Positions 35,801 through 46,129 of a DNA stretch of 64,000 nucleotides are shown piece after piece. Origin of the DNA: Carposina sasakii (taxonomy: Eukaryota; Arthropoda; Insecta; Lepidoptera; Carposinidae). Below the pieces are notes generated by a model that worked only from the letters and a program-made list of their open reading frames with translations, ran no database searches and was not told the DNA's origin. Every line of letters starts with the position of its first letter. Position 1 is the first letter of the stretch. The stretch spans positions 4,210,906 through 4,274,905 of the forward strand of contig CP053165.1 in NCBI GenBank assembly GCA_014607495.2, read 5' to 3'. The position numbers and the translations under genes were made by a program.

Positions 35801-38800
35801 CCTATCCGATCCTTCCTTAGGAGTCATTTCTGTTTCGCAAAACTACGGACTGACACTACCTAACTACAACTGGACAAAGACTAAAGTAACATAAGATATA
35901 GAAGTTCCCCCTTTTGACTTTTCCGTAAATCGGATATAAGTATTTGTTTGGCTAATTTGTAGAATAATTTCATAGAATCCCCTTTTAGCCTTAGCTATAC
36001 ACAATATAATGTGACGTCAGCTCGTGTAAGCCAGTCACCTCGGAATACACCTGTGTAAAAGAAGTGACTTACTTATCATGTTTGTCCTGAGGTACTTGTA
36101 TGACGATTTGCTTAGCGTCTACAGTACGCCGCATGGGCAGAACTAACGCGCGCTTCGGTTTCGATTCCAACTCCGCTTTTGGTGGTATCTAAAGAAACAT
36201 ATTAGATAGGTCAAAATCATACAATACTACATACAAGCAAATACTTCTTTCTATGAATATTTTGGTTTATGGATATTTCTGTATAATTTTGGGTAACTTT
36301 CCTGTAAAACTACAATGAGGCCTGGAAAAAGTATTTTCTGACTCATGTCTGTCCACCCAACCACCTTTTTGAATATTGACAAGAAAAATGCAAGACTGTC
36401 ATTGTCACAGAACAGTGAACGGTAAAATACCACAAACAACATTTAATACATACAAACATAGGTACATAATCTCACGCCTATATTAATTATTTATAGGGGT
36501 GTAGGCAAAGAATTCAGATCTCTCAGAGCCTCGTCCATAATATTAGAGATTCACGTTAAAACGTCCATCGTTTCTTGTGACAAAACCCATGGTTTGATAC
36601 CTGTCAGTATTTACCTCTTACAGGCCAACCACTGTAGGTTCATGTGTAAATTATCTTACGTTAAGCAAACTCTTATGCGCGTCGGCAACCGCTTTGAGCA
36701 GCAAGCTGGGAGCAGACACACGCGGGCGAGGTCGGACGCGGACCACGCTGGCGCAGGCGCGGCTGGGGAGGCTCTCCTTTACCGACACCCTGACAAACAG
36801 GTTTAAATATTAGCTTAGGAACTTGCACCGTTATTTAACCAAAATTACCAACAATGATAACGTGGATATAAGTTAGTTATAGATATTTTTATTTTTCTTA
36901 TGTACAGAACACCATTTAGGCTAGGAACATACAGTTTGAACATTGCAGTCGAATTTAGGCACACATTTAATATCAAAATTAGAAACGTAGATTTAAGTCA
37001 GTTAGCGATCTAACTTTAGTTGCAGGCGATGGTAGCGCCATCTAACGGGTTGAACCTACCCTGAGTATAGTGGGTGAATGATACAAAGATATTTTTACAA
37101 TCAATTGAGCCGGCTTGAAGTTTTAGACAGATAAATTAGGGATGGGCTTAGCCATGCTAATTTTTATTTTACGTTCGCGATCTTGCCCATAGGTTAATTC
37201 AACTTACTTTGAAGTGACTTTCTTGAAACTTGGTTCCGATTCGGAGTCATCTGAACTCGAAGACCTCCGCCTCGATATCTCAGGAGGATCCCCTAAACGG
37301 CTTTTTGCTGACTTCTGTGGCTTTTCTGGCTCTTTTTCAGGAGTAAATCTGTAAAAAATATAATATTGTATGTAAACAATGGCCATAACCTATGCGCAAC
37401 TAAAAGGAAATTATTAACCTTTAAATTTTAACATTTTTATTGCCACCTTTCTAAAGTTTTGAATTATGTATTGAGATTGTGTCCATTTATAGTTCTTTAT
37501 GTTTAGTAACTATACCAACCTCTCAGGACTTTCAGGTTTATCAGATCCTTTTGACTGAGGCTTTGTCTCTTCTCTCCTTTCTCCCAGACGTTCTCTGACG
37601 GGCCTTTTCGGTAGCTTCAGTTCTATCTGAGGCAGTTCCTCAATAGGTTCTTTGACTATCTCCTTTGGTGCTTCAAGTTCTTTAGGCGCGTCGAATGTTG
37701 GAGAGTCAGCTATTTCGCGAATTGGTGAAGGGGATCTATTATTCGCTACAACAGGAGTGGCTGGAGGTGGTTGCGATATTTCCTGGAATAAATAATTAAA
37801 ATCAGTGTAAATAATAAAAAAAAATCACAAAAAAATAATTCAACTTCAACGCAATATGATAATACTTTAAATTAAGGTACGAGAATACAAGGCCAATACC
37901 GTAATGAGCATACTATTACCCAAATTAGAAAATTAGTGCAGTCATTTGTTATTTGTCACGCGACAATGCTTTTTAATAATAACTATTGAAATAAGTTGGA
38001 CAAATATGATTTTCAAAGGCATCAAAACAATATTGATATAAAATGACAATTTACTTATAAAATCACCATGGATTGAATTAGTTGTAACATTTACCTGTAC
38101 CACATCATCAGCAAAATCATTCATCAACTCCTCAGCTTCGGTTCTAATGTTCAAAAAGTCTTCATCATCAGACATTGAGTCCAGCTGTTCCGCCAATTTC
38201 TGCTTTAACCCTTGTATTTTAGCCTCAATTTCATTCATCTCTTTAACTGGATCCTGTGCTGCCACTGTTGGAGTAACTGTAGCCACATTTGCAGGTTCAG
38301 CATTGTTAAAATCAGATCCTTCAGGATTTTCAATAGTAGCAGGATCTATTATTGGCAAGATAGGCCTCTTAACTTCTATTTCTTCTACTGCAGGCTTCAC
38401 ATCTATTATCTTTGTTACTTCCCCTTTGCTAACATTGTCTATTGTTATTCCATGGTTCTTCAATATTTGACCAGCAAATACATCTGTTATTGAAGGTTCC
38501 GAGTCTTTCTCCATGTTCATTAGCAGAGGTGGTATGTTAGGACGAATCATGTCATGATGCTTGCTCTTCTTCTTGCTCTTGTGCAGTTTCTTCTCTATTT
38601 TCTTTCTTGACTTTTCTTTTTCCTTCTTCTTCGACTTCTTTGAACTGTCAGACTTCTTAGACTTTTCCTTTTTGTCTTTGGATTTCTTTTCCTTAGATTT
38701 TTCTTTAGGTGGCTCAGGATCTACTGCTGCTGTTTCTATAAATAAAAATGTTGATCAAATATAAAACAACAAGGAGAAAATCACCTCTCTATCTCATCCC

Positions 38801-41800
38801 ATGCATAATTAAGAAACCACAGTTAAAAGACCTTAGCACATTCTTATGTAAATCATTACTATAAATAATAAATAACTTAAGCTTGTTACTTACTCAGAGG
38901 GGTGACGGTAACTTCCTGCAGCTTCTTCAGGACCTGATGGAGCCAGTTCACAAATGATTCGGTATTGTCACCGAGGAACAGCTGGAGATCATCCTCCATC
39001 TGTGCTCTTGTGCGCTTATTGGCCACCATCACCATCACATAGTCTGGTAGCTCATCATCTAGGAATAAACAATTATCATTGCTATTAAAACTACCTTACT
39101 TCAGTCAGTTAAAGTAAGAATTGATGAGTTTTATTTTATTATCCTTAATACACTTGGCCTAATCTGGAAAAACATACCACTATCTTTTAATATAATATGC
39201 AGGGAAATCTGTATTACCTAAACTTATAAAATTATAATCTGGAAAGAGGTAGGTAAAATAATGCAGTTTTAAAATAGTGATGATAATCTAGAACTAATAA
39301 TAAAAACTTATAAATAGTTAACTGAACTTATTCTAAAACTTACCCACATAGCAGCCCAGTTCTGTCAGCTTGGCCTTTATGGCCGACTGCAAAACAAATA
39401 AAAGAATATATTAAGAAAAGGCATTATAAAAATGTGGTACATATAAATCTTGAAAAATAAAAATGTGATTTCGAGTCTATGTAGATAGGTTCTCTATGCC
39501 TAGCTTTTCGCTTAACATACCCTTATAATTTAAAAATGTGGTACATATAAAGTACCTATGTTTTATGCCTACACCTTATAATTTTATTTCATAGAAAATG
39601 AAGATGTTTTCAATTGAACATTGTGTCCAGTGTGGACAGCAAATAAACCGAGCCACCCATCACCTTGGAACTCTAATTTGATTTTCTCAAAAAGTATCAA
39701 TTTTACAGCTACAGAAAGTGTATTTAATGATGAATGAAATGAATAGAAACACATTGAGATTTACGAATTTGTTAAGCGTTTATTAAGGAGTTTACAAAAA
39801 GGAGTTGTTACCCAGTCTGGTATACTCATCAAGTTAAACAAAAAATTAAGTGGAAAACAAAACAAAAAAATAATTAAAAGAGTTGCTGCTTAGTATTCAG
39901 TGTTCCCTCCCCTTGCTCGAATAACTGCCAGCATCCTCGTATTTATAGACCTAACGAGCATGACGATGAAATCTTGAGGAATCGCGTTCCACTCCTCTTC
40001 GATTACGATTCTCAGCTCTGTAAGCCTTGTTCGTGCAGGTACCCGGGCTCGAACCCGTCGTTTCAGTTCATCCCATATTAATGTTCTATAGGATTCAAGT
40101 CCGGGCTTCGAGCAGTCCATCGTGCGAATGCCAACGTCATGTAGATACTGGATCAATTATATGTCCTGCCCGATAAAACCTGCATAAGGTATCACATGTT
40201 CTGCAAAGCTGAAGCTGTATGTGCGGTTAACGAGATGCTGCCACAGACCATTACAGATTCTCCTCCATAAACAACAGTTTCCTCGATGCAACACTGAGAA
40301 TAACGTTCTCCAGGATGACGATATACTCTCTGACGTCGATCACTTTCATGTAGACTCACACTGCTCCAAAGTCCAATCCCTATGCGCTCGAGCAAATTCA
40401 AGTGGTGCTCGACAGTGGGCTACAGTCAATGCTGGGCCTGTTGCAGCTCTCCTTGGAATCAGGTTCCGTTCAGCAAGTCTCCTTCTGATGGTATCTGAAC
40501 TTATGACCACTTGGTGCTAGTCACGCAGACTTTGTAGGACTTGAACTGCATTGAGGCGGCGATTTCGTAATATTGTTAATAGGATAAAACGATCATCCAC
40601 TGCTGATGTAGGTCTGTCTCTACCTGGATGGCGATCAAATGCTCCGGTCTCTAAGTAACGCTTGTAAACTCGTTGCACCGAAGATCTGCTGATTTGAAGT
40701 CTTCGAGCGACCTCACGTTGACTAAGGCCAGTTTGAAGTAGTGCTACAGCTAGGGCAGCTTCCTAAGGTGTCGTATCCATTTTTTTTTGGGAAAAGTGTC
40801 AAAAATACACGCGTGTAAGCTATAGATGCACAGAAACTAAATAAATTATAAGAAATATCTGAATGTCCTCACTGTAAAAGACAAAAACGCTAAGCAGGAA
40901 CTCCAGTCAAAACAGACCAAAATTGTTAGCATTGTGTTTGTTGCTTAATTGTATGTGAGTTAACAATATTTTTAATTAAATTTCAATTATTTTTATTTGT
41001 CAGTTAAAGGCACTATTTTTGTAGCTATAACTTTGATAGTTGTAAGTTTGATACTTTTTGAGAAAATCAAATTAGAGTTCCAAGGTGACAGGTGGCTCGG
41101 ATTATTTGCTGTCCAGTGTATGTAGTTCTTGAAAACATGTAAGTATCAATCATGTTATTAAGACATGTTGTGAATGCTGTAAGTACTGGTAAAAGCCACA
41201 AGCAGAGTAGGTATGAGGCAATATGCTGGCCATATATTTTCAGACATGAAGTAAAATCTTTAAATGTAAACAATGTGGTAGATTCTGACCTCCATACTTA
41301 AACATAAACTTAAAATTACCTAGTTATATCTTTCTCTTTCGATTCATAATGTAATTGGCTGAGACAGAAAGGTACAAGTAGAACTAATTTTAAGTTTATG
41401 TTTAGGTGTGATGGTCTGAATCTACCAGAATATGGCACAAAATTTAAAACCAAAGGGAGTATTATAAGATGCTTAACACAGAGATCAACACCTCACAGAC
41501 TGTTCAATGTTCTAATATGATTATGGATAATTTAACAATAAAGAGTAATTATTATATACAATTTCAATAAATTTAAACTACAAGATTGGTGTAGGTAGTG
41601 CCTAGTTATGCTTCGGATAAGCAGAAGGCCCTAGGTTCAAAGTTGAGGTAGCAAAACCCTAAAATAATATGACTATATTAATTAAAATTTACAAATTACT
41701 TTGTTAACCTAATATGTCAAATCGTGCAGAAATAATGGATATTTCCTGAGTATGGAATTATGAGAATCACAAAATATTATTTTTCTTGCTGTGATTAAAG

Positions 41801-42113
41801 GAATGGAAACCATTGAAATATAAAGACCTATAATTATTGAAATCTTACACCACAAAATGAATTAGTGTCCTTTTGTTTTAGTAATGTAGCATGCCTGTAA
41901 AATACGTGGTGTCGAAGTAATTTCGACACTACATTAATTTTTTCAAACAATTTATTCCAATCTGATTTAAAGAATTACATGGTTTACTTAAAGTCCAGGC
42001 ATGTTTTAGAGAAACGGTAGAACCTACAAAAGCATACTATCAATGTTATTTATATAAAATTGTAAAATACTTACTCGCATTTTCTGCCCGATTTCACTGC
42101 CGACGACATCCAT
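32724..42113 (-). CDS. Nab2: Nab2/ZC3H14 nuclear poly(A)-binding CCCH zinc-finger protein, 12 exons
   Basis: Nuclear RNA-binding protein that binds poly(A) through tandem CCCH fingers and limits poly(A) tail length; human ZC3H14 loss causes intellectual disability. The N-terminal PWI-like domain is clear in exons 1-3 (EIGQKMRSAIKAKLTELGCY, DDELPDYVMVMVANKRTRAQ, LFLGDNTESFVNWLHQVLKK). A long acidic/lysine-rich linker follows, with IVTMDGFNPN in exon 10 matching the vertebrate FIVTLDGV block. Four fingers close the protein: two in exon 11 (CRVFPHCRFGAACAFQH, CKYSAGCSRRDCVYAH) and two in exon 12 (CKFFPQCVNPTCHFYH, CRYGKACSNKPHCNFYH). Human ZC3H14 has five; the first is not seen here. All junction phases agree except within exon 10, where two extra bases break the frame; correcting for these gives about 907 residues. 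No link to the neighbouring genes is evident. Confidence 0.93.
32994..33087 (-). mobile_element. MITE family A fragment
   Basis: Carries the 5' end of family A in reverse (GGAACCAGACATTTGCCAGG ... GTTGACGACC). Lies in Nab2 intron 11, followed by a minus-strand family C fragment at 33095-33205. Confidence 0.7.
33524..33700 (-). CDS. Nab2: Nab2 exon 11 (zinc fingers)
   Basis: Two CCCH fingers: C-x5-C-x5-C-x3-H (CRVFPHC...) and C-x5-C-x4-C-x3-H (CKYSAGC...). GTGAGT donor. GC-rich compared with the other exons. Confidence 0.93.
34168..34828 (-). CDS. Nab2: Nab2 exon 10, with two apparent 1-bp insertions
   Basis: Contains NTQFIVTMDGFNPNAFLAKK, matching the vertebrate block. The incoming frame runs to about 34440 (ending IIKMEEE), a second frame carries VDKLEKKRKAVDKVKEDTPA ... 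SPIVFDI to about 34336, and a third carries NRHEKEISRLKETEIVKEKE ... HKYDALPS to the donor. The third frame is the one that splices correctly to exon 11. Each switch is explained by one extra base, near 34430-34443 and 34334-34338. Confidence 0.8.
35123..35299 (-). CDS. Nab2: Nab2 exon 9
   Basis: VTTESPKEEYIPAPLTMKFN ... ARVTTRRDDSLVIET, phase 2 to 2. A full MITE A copy begins only 50 bp upstream of its acceptor. Confidence 0.85.
35349..35718 (+). mobile_element. MITE family A, full copy in Nab2 intron 8
   Basis: TATA-flanked, CAGGCTGATTTTTGGTCGTC to AAAAAACACCCTG, all landmarks present. Confidence 0.85.
36073..36188 (-). CDS. Nab2: Nab2 exon 8
   Basis: IPPKAELESKPKRALVLPMR RTVDAKQIVIQVPQDKHD, phase 0 to 2, GTAAGT donor. 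Confidence 0.82.
36660..36789 (-). CDS. Nab2: Nab2 exon 7
   Basis: VSVKESLPSRACASVVRVRP ... LLLKAVADAHKSLLN; the last part matches vertebrate NLILKAISEAQESV. Phase 2 to 0. Confidence 0.85.
37208..37348 (-). CDS. Nab2: Nab2 exon 6
   Basis: FTPEKEPEKPQKSAKSRLGD then an Arg/Ser-rich run (SRRRSSSSDDSESE); phase 2 to 2, GTAAGT donor. Confidence 0.85.
37520..37782 (-). CDS. Nab2: Nab2 exon 5
   Basis: Pro/Glu-rich linker (EISQPPPATPVVANNRSPSP ... PKRPVRERLGERRE), phase 0 to 2, with a weak GTTGGT donor. Confidence 0.85.
38095..38735 (-). CDS. Nab2: Nab2 exon 4
   Basis: 641 nt, phase 1 to 0. A Lys/Ser/Glu-rich stretch (KEKSKEKKSKDKKEKSKK) follows, likely with nuclear localisation signals, then MIRPNIPPLLMNMEKD and an acidic, coiled-coil-like segment (NEIEAKIQGLKQKLAEQLDS). 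Ends DFADDVVQ at GTAAAT. Confidence 0.9.
38894..39058 (-). CDS. Nab2: Nab2 exon 3
   Basis: Core of the PWI-like N-terminal fold (DDELPDYVMVMVANKRTRAQ ... NWLHQVLKKLQEVTVTPL); phase 1 to 1. Confidence 0.93.
39344..39386 (-). CDS. Nab2: Nab2 exon 2
   Basis: TTGCAG acceptor, GTAAGT donor. SAIKAKLTELGCYV, phase 0 to 1; continues the N-terminal domain. Confidence 0.9.
39440..39560 (+). repeat. Fragment related to the 59.7-kb foldback MITE
   Basis: AATGTGATTTCGAGTC, GATAGGTTCTCTATGCCTAG and TTTTCGCTTAACATACCC match the right half of 59699-59931. Confidence 0.6.
39629..41118 (-). mobile_element. Tc1-like transposon, dead, in Nab2 intron 1
   Basis: About 70-bp inverted repeats (GGACAGCAAATAA, CTTGGAACTCTAATTTGATT, TTCTCAAAAAGTATCAA on the left, mirrored on the right) enclose a transposase pseudogene. 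The right end reads CCAGTG then TA, as for Tc1; the left end is eroded. About 1.49 kb, near the full Tc1 length. Confidence 0.9.
39890..40780 (-). pseudogene. Tc1-family transposase pseudogene
   Basis: The N-terminal HTH region (ALLQTGLSQREVARRLQISR SSVQRVYKRYLE) is clear, as is DRHPGRDRPT. The C-terminus CSKPGLESYRTLIWDELKRR VR...EEEWNAIPQDF...AVIRARGGNTEY ends at TAA 39892-39890. Stops (for example next to the initiator and after LRNRRLNAVQVLQSLRD) and frameshifts break the DDE core. Confidence 0.9.
41281..41422. mobile_element. Short MITE family E, second copy
   Basis: GATTCTGACCTCCATACTTA on the left against the complement GATTCAGACCATCACACCTA on the right, with AAACATAAACTTAAAATTA in both arms. 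Confidence 0.75.
42075..42113 (-). CDS. Nab2: Nab2 exon 1 (13 codons)
   Basis: ATG at 42113 encodes MDVVGSEIGQKMR, ending in phase 0 at GTAAGT. It aligns with the start of human ZC3H14 (MEIGTEISRKIR). The upstream ATG context is AAAATGG. Confidence 0.9.
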
Positions 42114-43314
42114 TTTGACGGTAGTTGAATTAATTCCCTAGGGTATTAATGAGTATTGTCACTGTACCACTACAAAAACTATAATATTATTGTGAACTAT
42201 CTAACCATTTTAACAATTCTACTTTTATTTATTTTAGAATTCGGTCGGACGAATTGCGAAAATCTGTTTACAGGCCGACCAACACAGACTTTGACATTGA
42301 CACAAATGGTTTTTAAATTCATATACCTAATATTCTATGGCTATGAAATCACTGAATTATTCAGACACACTATAACTTCACACTGATATAGGCTTGTTGG
42401 CGACTGCCTTTCGAGCTTCCTTATTCAATGCTGCCTTCATTGAAGCATAGCAAAAATTTTCGTAGTGTTCTTAAGTTAAACGCTACTAAAATAAACTATT
42501 TTCCACCGAGAAGCACGTCCGACTCATGAGTGTTCACGCAGAACTGTGCTTGAGCTAGTCCCTTATTACTATTGTGCCGGCAGATACCAGCTACCTGACT
42601 CATAACCAGAAGATGAGGATTACTTACAGGAATAGCTTAGTTACAGGTATAAAATACCATGCTAATCACCTTTGTTCCTACCGAATAATGATTACCACCC
42701 AGTTATTAATAATGGGCTGGCACCAAATCTCATTGGCTGGCACGTGTCATAAACATCGTGGGATAGGACATACAAGAACTCAAAACTTCTTTTAAAAACC
42801 TTCCTGCATACAACCATTGTTAATAATTCGGCAGATTTTAACAATCCTAGACTTCATGTAATCTATACGCCTTTTCTTTACCTGCTTGCACCGTTTTAAA
42901 GGTTGCAATCAAAATGCCATAATGGCCCCTCCATATTGTATGGAGATCTCTGACGAACTCGGGCGAACTCGATTGTGTAGAGGGCAGGTTTGTCGGCATT
43001 CGTCGACGATTGTCTTAGTTCGACGAGGTTCGATGACGTTCGCCGAACTAACATCGCCGATTGTGTGGAGGAGCAATGTAGCCCACGTGACTATGTTAGG
43101 CATAAAGTAGGCTCGATTCGGTTGCCATGAAGCTAGCTAAGGCAAAGGCTTTAGGTTTGTCAATCAATAATCATTCATTAACGTGAGTAGGTACCAGGTA
43201 GGTACCGAGGTAAGTTCCTAGTGCAAGTCAAGATCATTATAAAACCAGTAAGTAAGTGGGTTGACATACTTAATTAACTTAATTTATTTTTAAGTCTTAC
43301 ATAGGTACATAAGC

Positions 43315-43535
43315 ACACGGCTGTGTTCCCGAAATAGGGTAGCCAGAACTGCAATATCATTAAGGAGATCACACAGCCACGTTTAGCAAAGCGGGGGACA
43401 GATATAAACGATCAGTGACAAGTTGCTACCTTATCGCCTGTGAGAACTCCTGGGTTCCTTAATCGACTCTTACGAAAATACTTGGAAAGAGATGCAGGCG
43501 ATGCAGGTACTTATTCTAGTAAAGTCCCACATCAG
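43315..43535 (-). repeat. Repeat family C, fullest copy
   Basis: Reads CGGCTGTGTTCCCGAAATAG, CAGCCACGTTTAGCAAAGCG, GATCAGTGACAAGTTGC, CTTAATCGACTCTTACGA and GATGCAGGCGATGCAGG. Other minus copies: 13632-13730, 23870-24040, 33095-33205, 44338-44490; plus: 48340-48415 and 55148-55260. Class not determined. Confidence 0.65.
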
Positions 43536-45044
43536 TAGGTACATCAGAGATTTTTGAAGTCGAATCAAATAACCGTAACAATTAGAGATTCTGTCTTTAT
43601 TTTTATTAGGTAATCTTAATTTGAAATAAATTCAGTAGGTAAAATGTTTCTTTTTACAAATTCATACATTTATAACATAAAATAATACATCATGTCTTAT
43701 GTAAGTCTTAATAATTATTATGGCAAATATTATAAGCTTTTATTTAGTTTCACCTGTCCCGTTGTCTCTGTAACCAAATCTTAATTTTATCCACTTCCCG
43801 CTTTCCGATTGAGCCTAAATTTTGCATGCATGTATAAATCGGACAATCTGACAATGCAATATTATTATGACATAGAGCTGATCTGATGATGGAGCTGGAA
43901 GGTGGCCATAGGAACTCCGTAATTAAACGACGCAACCCCATTGAGTTTGGGCACGTTTGATTCGATCAGTTTATTTTATTAACAAATAATAAAAGCTTGT
44001 TTGACAAGGTTTTTTTTTAAAAAAAATTTACATTATAATTTTATTTTTAACCTGACCTGCACCAATTCTGCGGTAGATTCTAGGCCGTTAATATTGTGAT
44101 TATAAAAGTTCACACTTGATGCTTATAGAAGTGCACTTACCGGCCGCTTTTTTCCAACAACACATAATCGACTATAAAATTATTGACCATCGATTTTATA
44201 TTTTTCACATTGTTACCGTAAATCAATGTTAACAATCGTTCAAGAAACCGGCGGTTACGCCAGCATCCACTGTTACCACAAAACCGCAGGTTCTTGTCTT
44301 TAGAGATCTACAAAATCCGTAGATAGTAGGTAATAAATGGGGTACCAGAACTGCAGGATTGCAAAAAAGATCCTGCAGGCACGTTTAGCAAAGCGGGGTC
44401 AATGTTAAAGATCAGTGCAAATTCCTTAGTCGCCTATTATGACATGCACGAAATGCATGGCTGATTTTAGTGAAGCCTCAAAAAATGACAAAATTCAACC
44501 AATATTTATTTCGCAATAACAATAACGGAACCACAGTCTTGGAATTTGCTTTTTTTGTCATGCATTAACTGAAAGACATATCCTGTTACTCAGTTAATGA
44601 TTCGCGTTAAATCTTTTGTAGGTAAATTTAAAAACAATCAAAGTGCTTAGGACATCCTAGGATTAAAATATTCGTGCTGGAGGCTTTCAGGTTGTTGCGT
44701 CGAATAAGGACTGTAAAAACTGATTGAGTTGGAAGTGATTATTAGGTAGTGCAAGTCCACTTAAAGCCTCATATAGGTAGTTTTGATATAAGTAAAGTAT
44801 GGTAAGTTACAGCAATGATTGAAAGTAGACGCTAAACAACATGGAATGTATTTTCTGAGCATTATTGTTATTTGAAATATATGGAAAAGGTTCAGATTAC
44901 GTCGTTTATGTCTTCTATTGTTAGTCAGTCCTAGTACCTATGTTTGATTTAATATTTTCTTCATCATTAGACATTAGTACTCGTAGTTACTTTTTCAATT
45001 TATCGTATCAGCCAAATAGTATTATAATAATTTAAGCTCCTTTC

Positions 45045-45195
45045 AGACTATGCTATGCTCTGACAATACCGGGTGTACCTATCATAATGTGCGTCCGGTG
45101 ATGGTATCAACCCTGTATATCCCACACCATATTAAAAAGGCCTCTCTAGTCTCTTAAAGAACCGGGACTCTGTAGTCCCGTGAATTTCTAAAGAT
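45045..45195 (-). repeat. Fragment of the hairpin repeat found at 62.4-63.8 kb
   Basis: CCCACACCATATTAAAAAGG and the hairpin CGGGACTCTGTAGTCCCG (45163-45180), in reverse orientation to the tandem copies. Confidence 0.7.
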
Positions 45196-45598
45196 ATACA
45201 ATAATAGTTCATAGCATAACAATATCGCACACCATGTATATTTTTATATTTCTATACCATAGATACATAGAGCTATTTATTTATAGTAGGTACTATAGCA
45301 TAGTCTGAATAGAACTTTAGGCTAAGGTACTTTATAACGTTACGTTGATTCTCTGTAGGAATACACTATTCGAATTTACTGTAATACTAATTATCTGTTT
45401 TCTTCCACAATTACATTTATGTTTTAATAATTGTACCTATAAAAATTTGATTGGAAGACATGTCAATTAAATTTATTTCTAAACTTATTTACAGAATAAA
45501 TACTTAATAACTAGATATTTACTAGATCGTACAGCGCATCGTGTCGCTCGCTAGTAGGACGGATATAATTTAAGTTAAAATATTGTCAAAAAATTAAT

Positions 45599-45722
45599 GG
45601 CTTTACCACAAAAAATGTTTAAGGCTAAATTGTCTAAGCTAAACTAATTAATTTGACAGCTGATATTCCTATGATTTTTTAAACGAGTGTCTAACTTTAG
45701 ACTTGGTTTTGTGGTAAAGCCC
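45599..45722. mobile_element. Short MITE with GGCTTTACCACAAAA ends
   Basis: The left end GGCTTTACCACAAAA is mirrored by TTTTGTGGTAAAGCC on the right; 124 bp, no ORF. Confidence 0.7.
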
Positions 45723-45849
45723 GTAAGTATATTTTCAATAAAATAATTCTAAAAGCATGCATTTATGTATCATAGATTGGAATACTTTGGTATAAAATAA
45801 GTCTTTTGTGCAACATCTTTGGTATGTCGTAGTAACGAGCGACAAGGTG

Positions 45850-46129
45850 CTACTTGGTCCTCACGATTTCGTCGTCACTTAGTCGGAACCTGGTCACTTT
45901 GGGTCCAACAGTTCGAATGTTCTGCAGAGAGCCAGTGGTAGGCTGTAGTTGGCCACTTGGTTTGACCGAGTTGGGGATAGCGTTTACCTGGCCCCAAGGC
46001 TTGGGGCCAACGAGGCCCGAGTTGGGGCCACTGGGGCCCGAGGGTCGGCCCTGGACTCCCCCAGTGAGACTTGGCTGAGCGCCGTTCGTGTGTTGCTGTA
46101 GCTGTACCCGTGACGCTCGTTCCATTTCT
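45850..46129 (-). CDS. moody: moody last exon, open in two used frames
   Basis: TTTTAG acceptor. From the proximal donor it reads [22 protein letters not shown]..., stopping at TAA 45986-45984; this resembles Drosophila EKWKDTGLSNNHSRTIVSQM. From the distal donor it reads [20 protein letters not shown] ... [15 protein letters not shown] to TAG 45852-45850. The third frame is also open until close to the end. A good GTAAAC donor sits right at the first stop, so a further exon is possible for the short form. Gly/Pro-rich, GC-rich. Confidence 0.8.

Larger units (their letters stand above)
42114..45849. other. Intergenic region Nab2-moody
   Basis: Contains minus-strand family C copies at 43315-43535 and 44338-44490, a GC-rich block with repeated TTCGNCGA motifs at 42945-43080, a fragment of the hairpin repeat and a short MITE. 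No gene recognised. The Nab2 promoter should lie just above 42113, but no TATA box is obvious. Confidence 0.55.
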
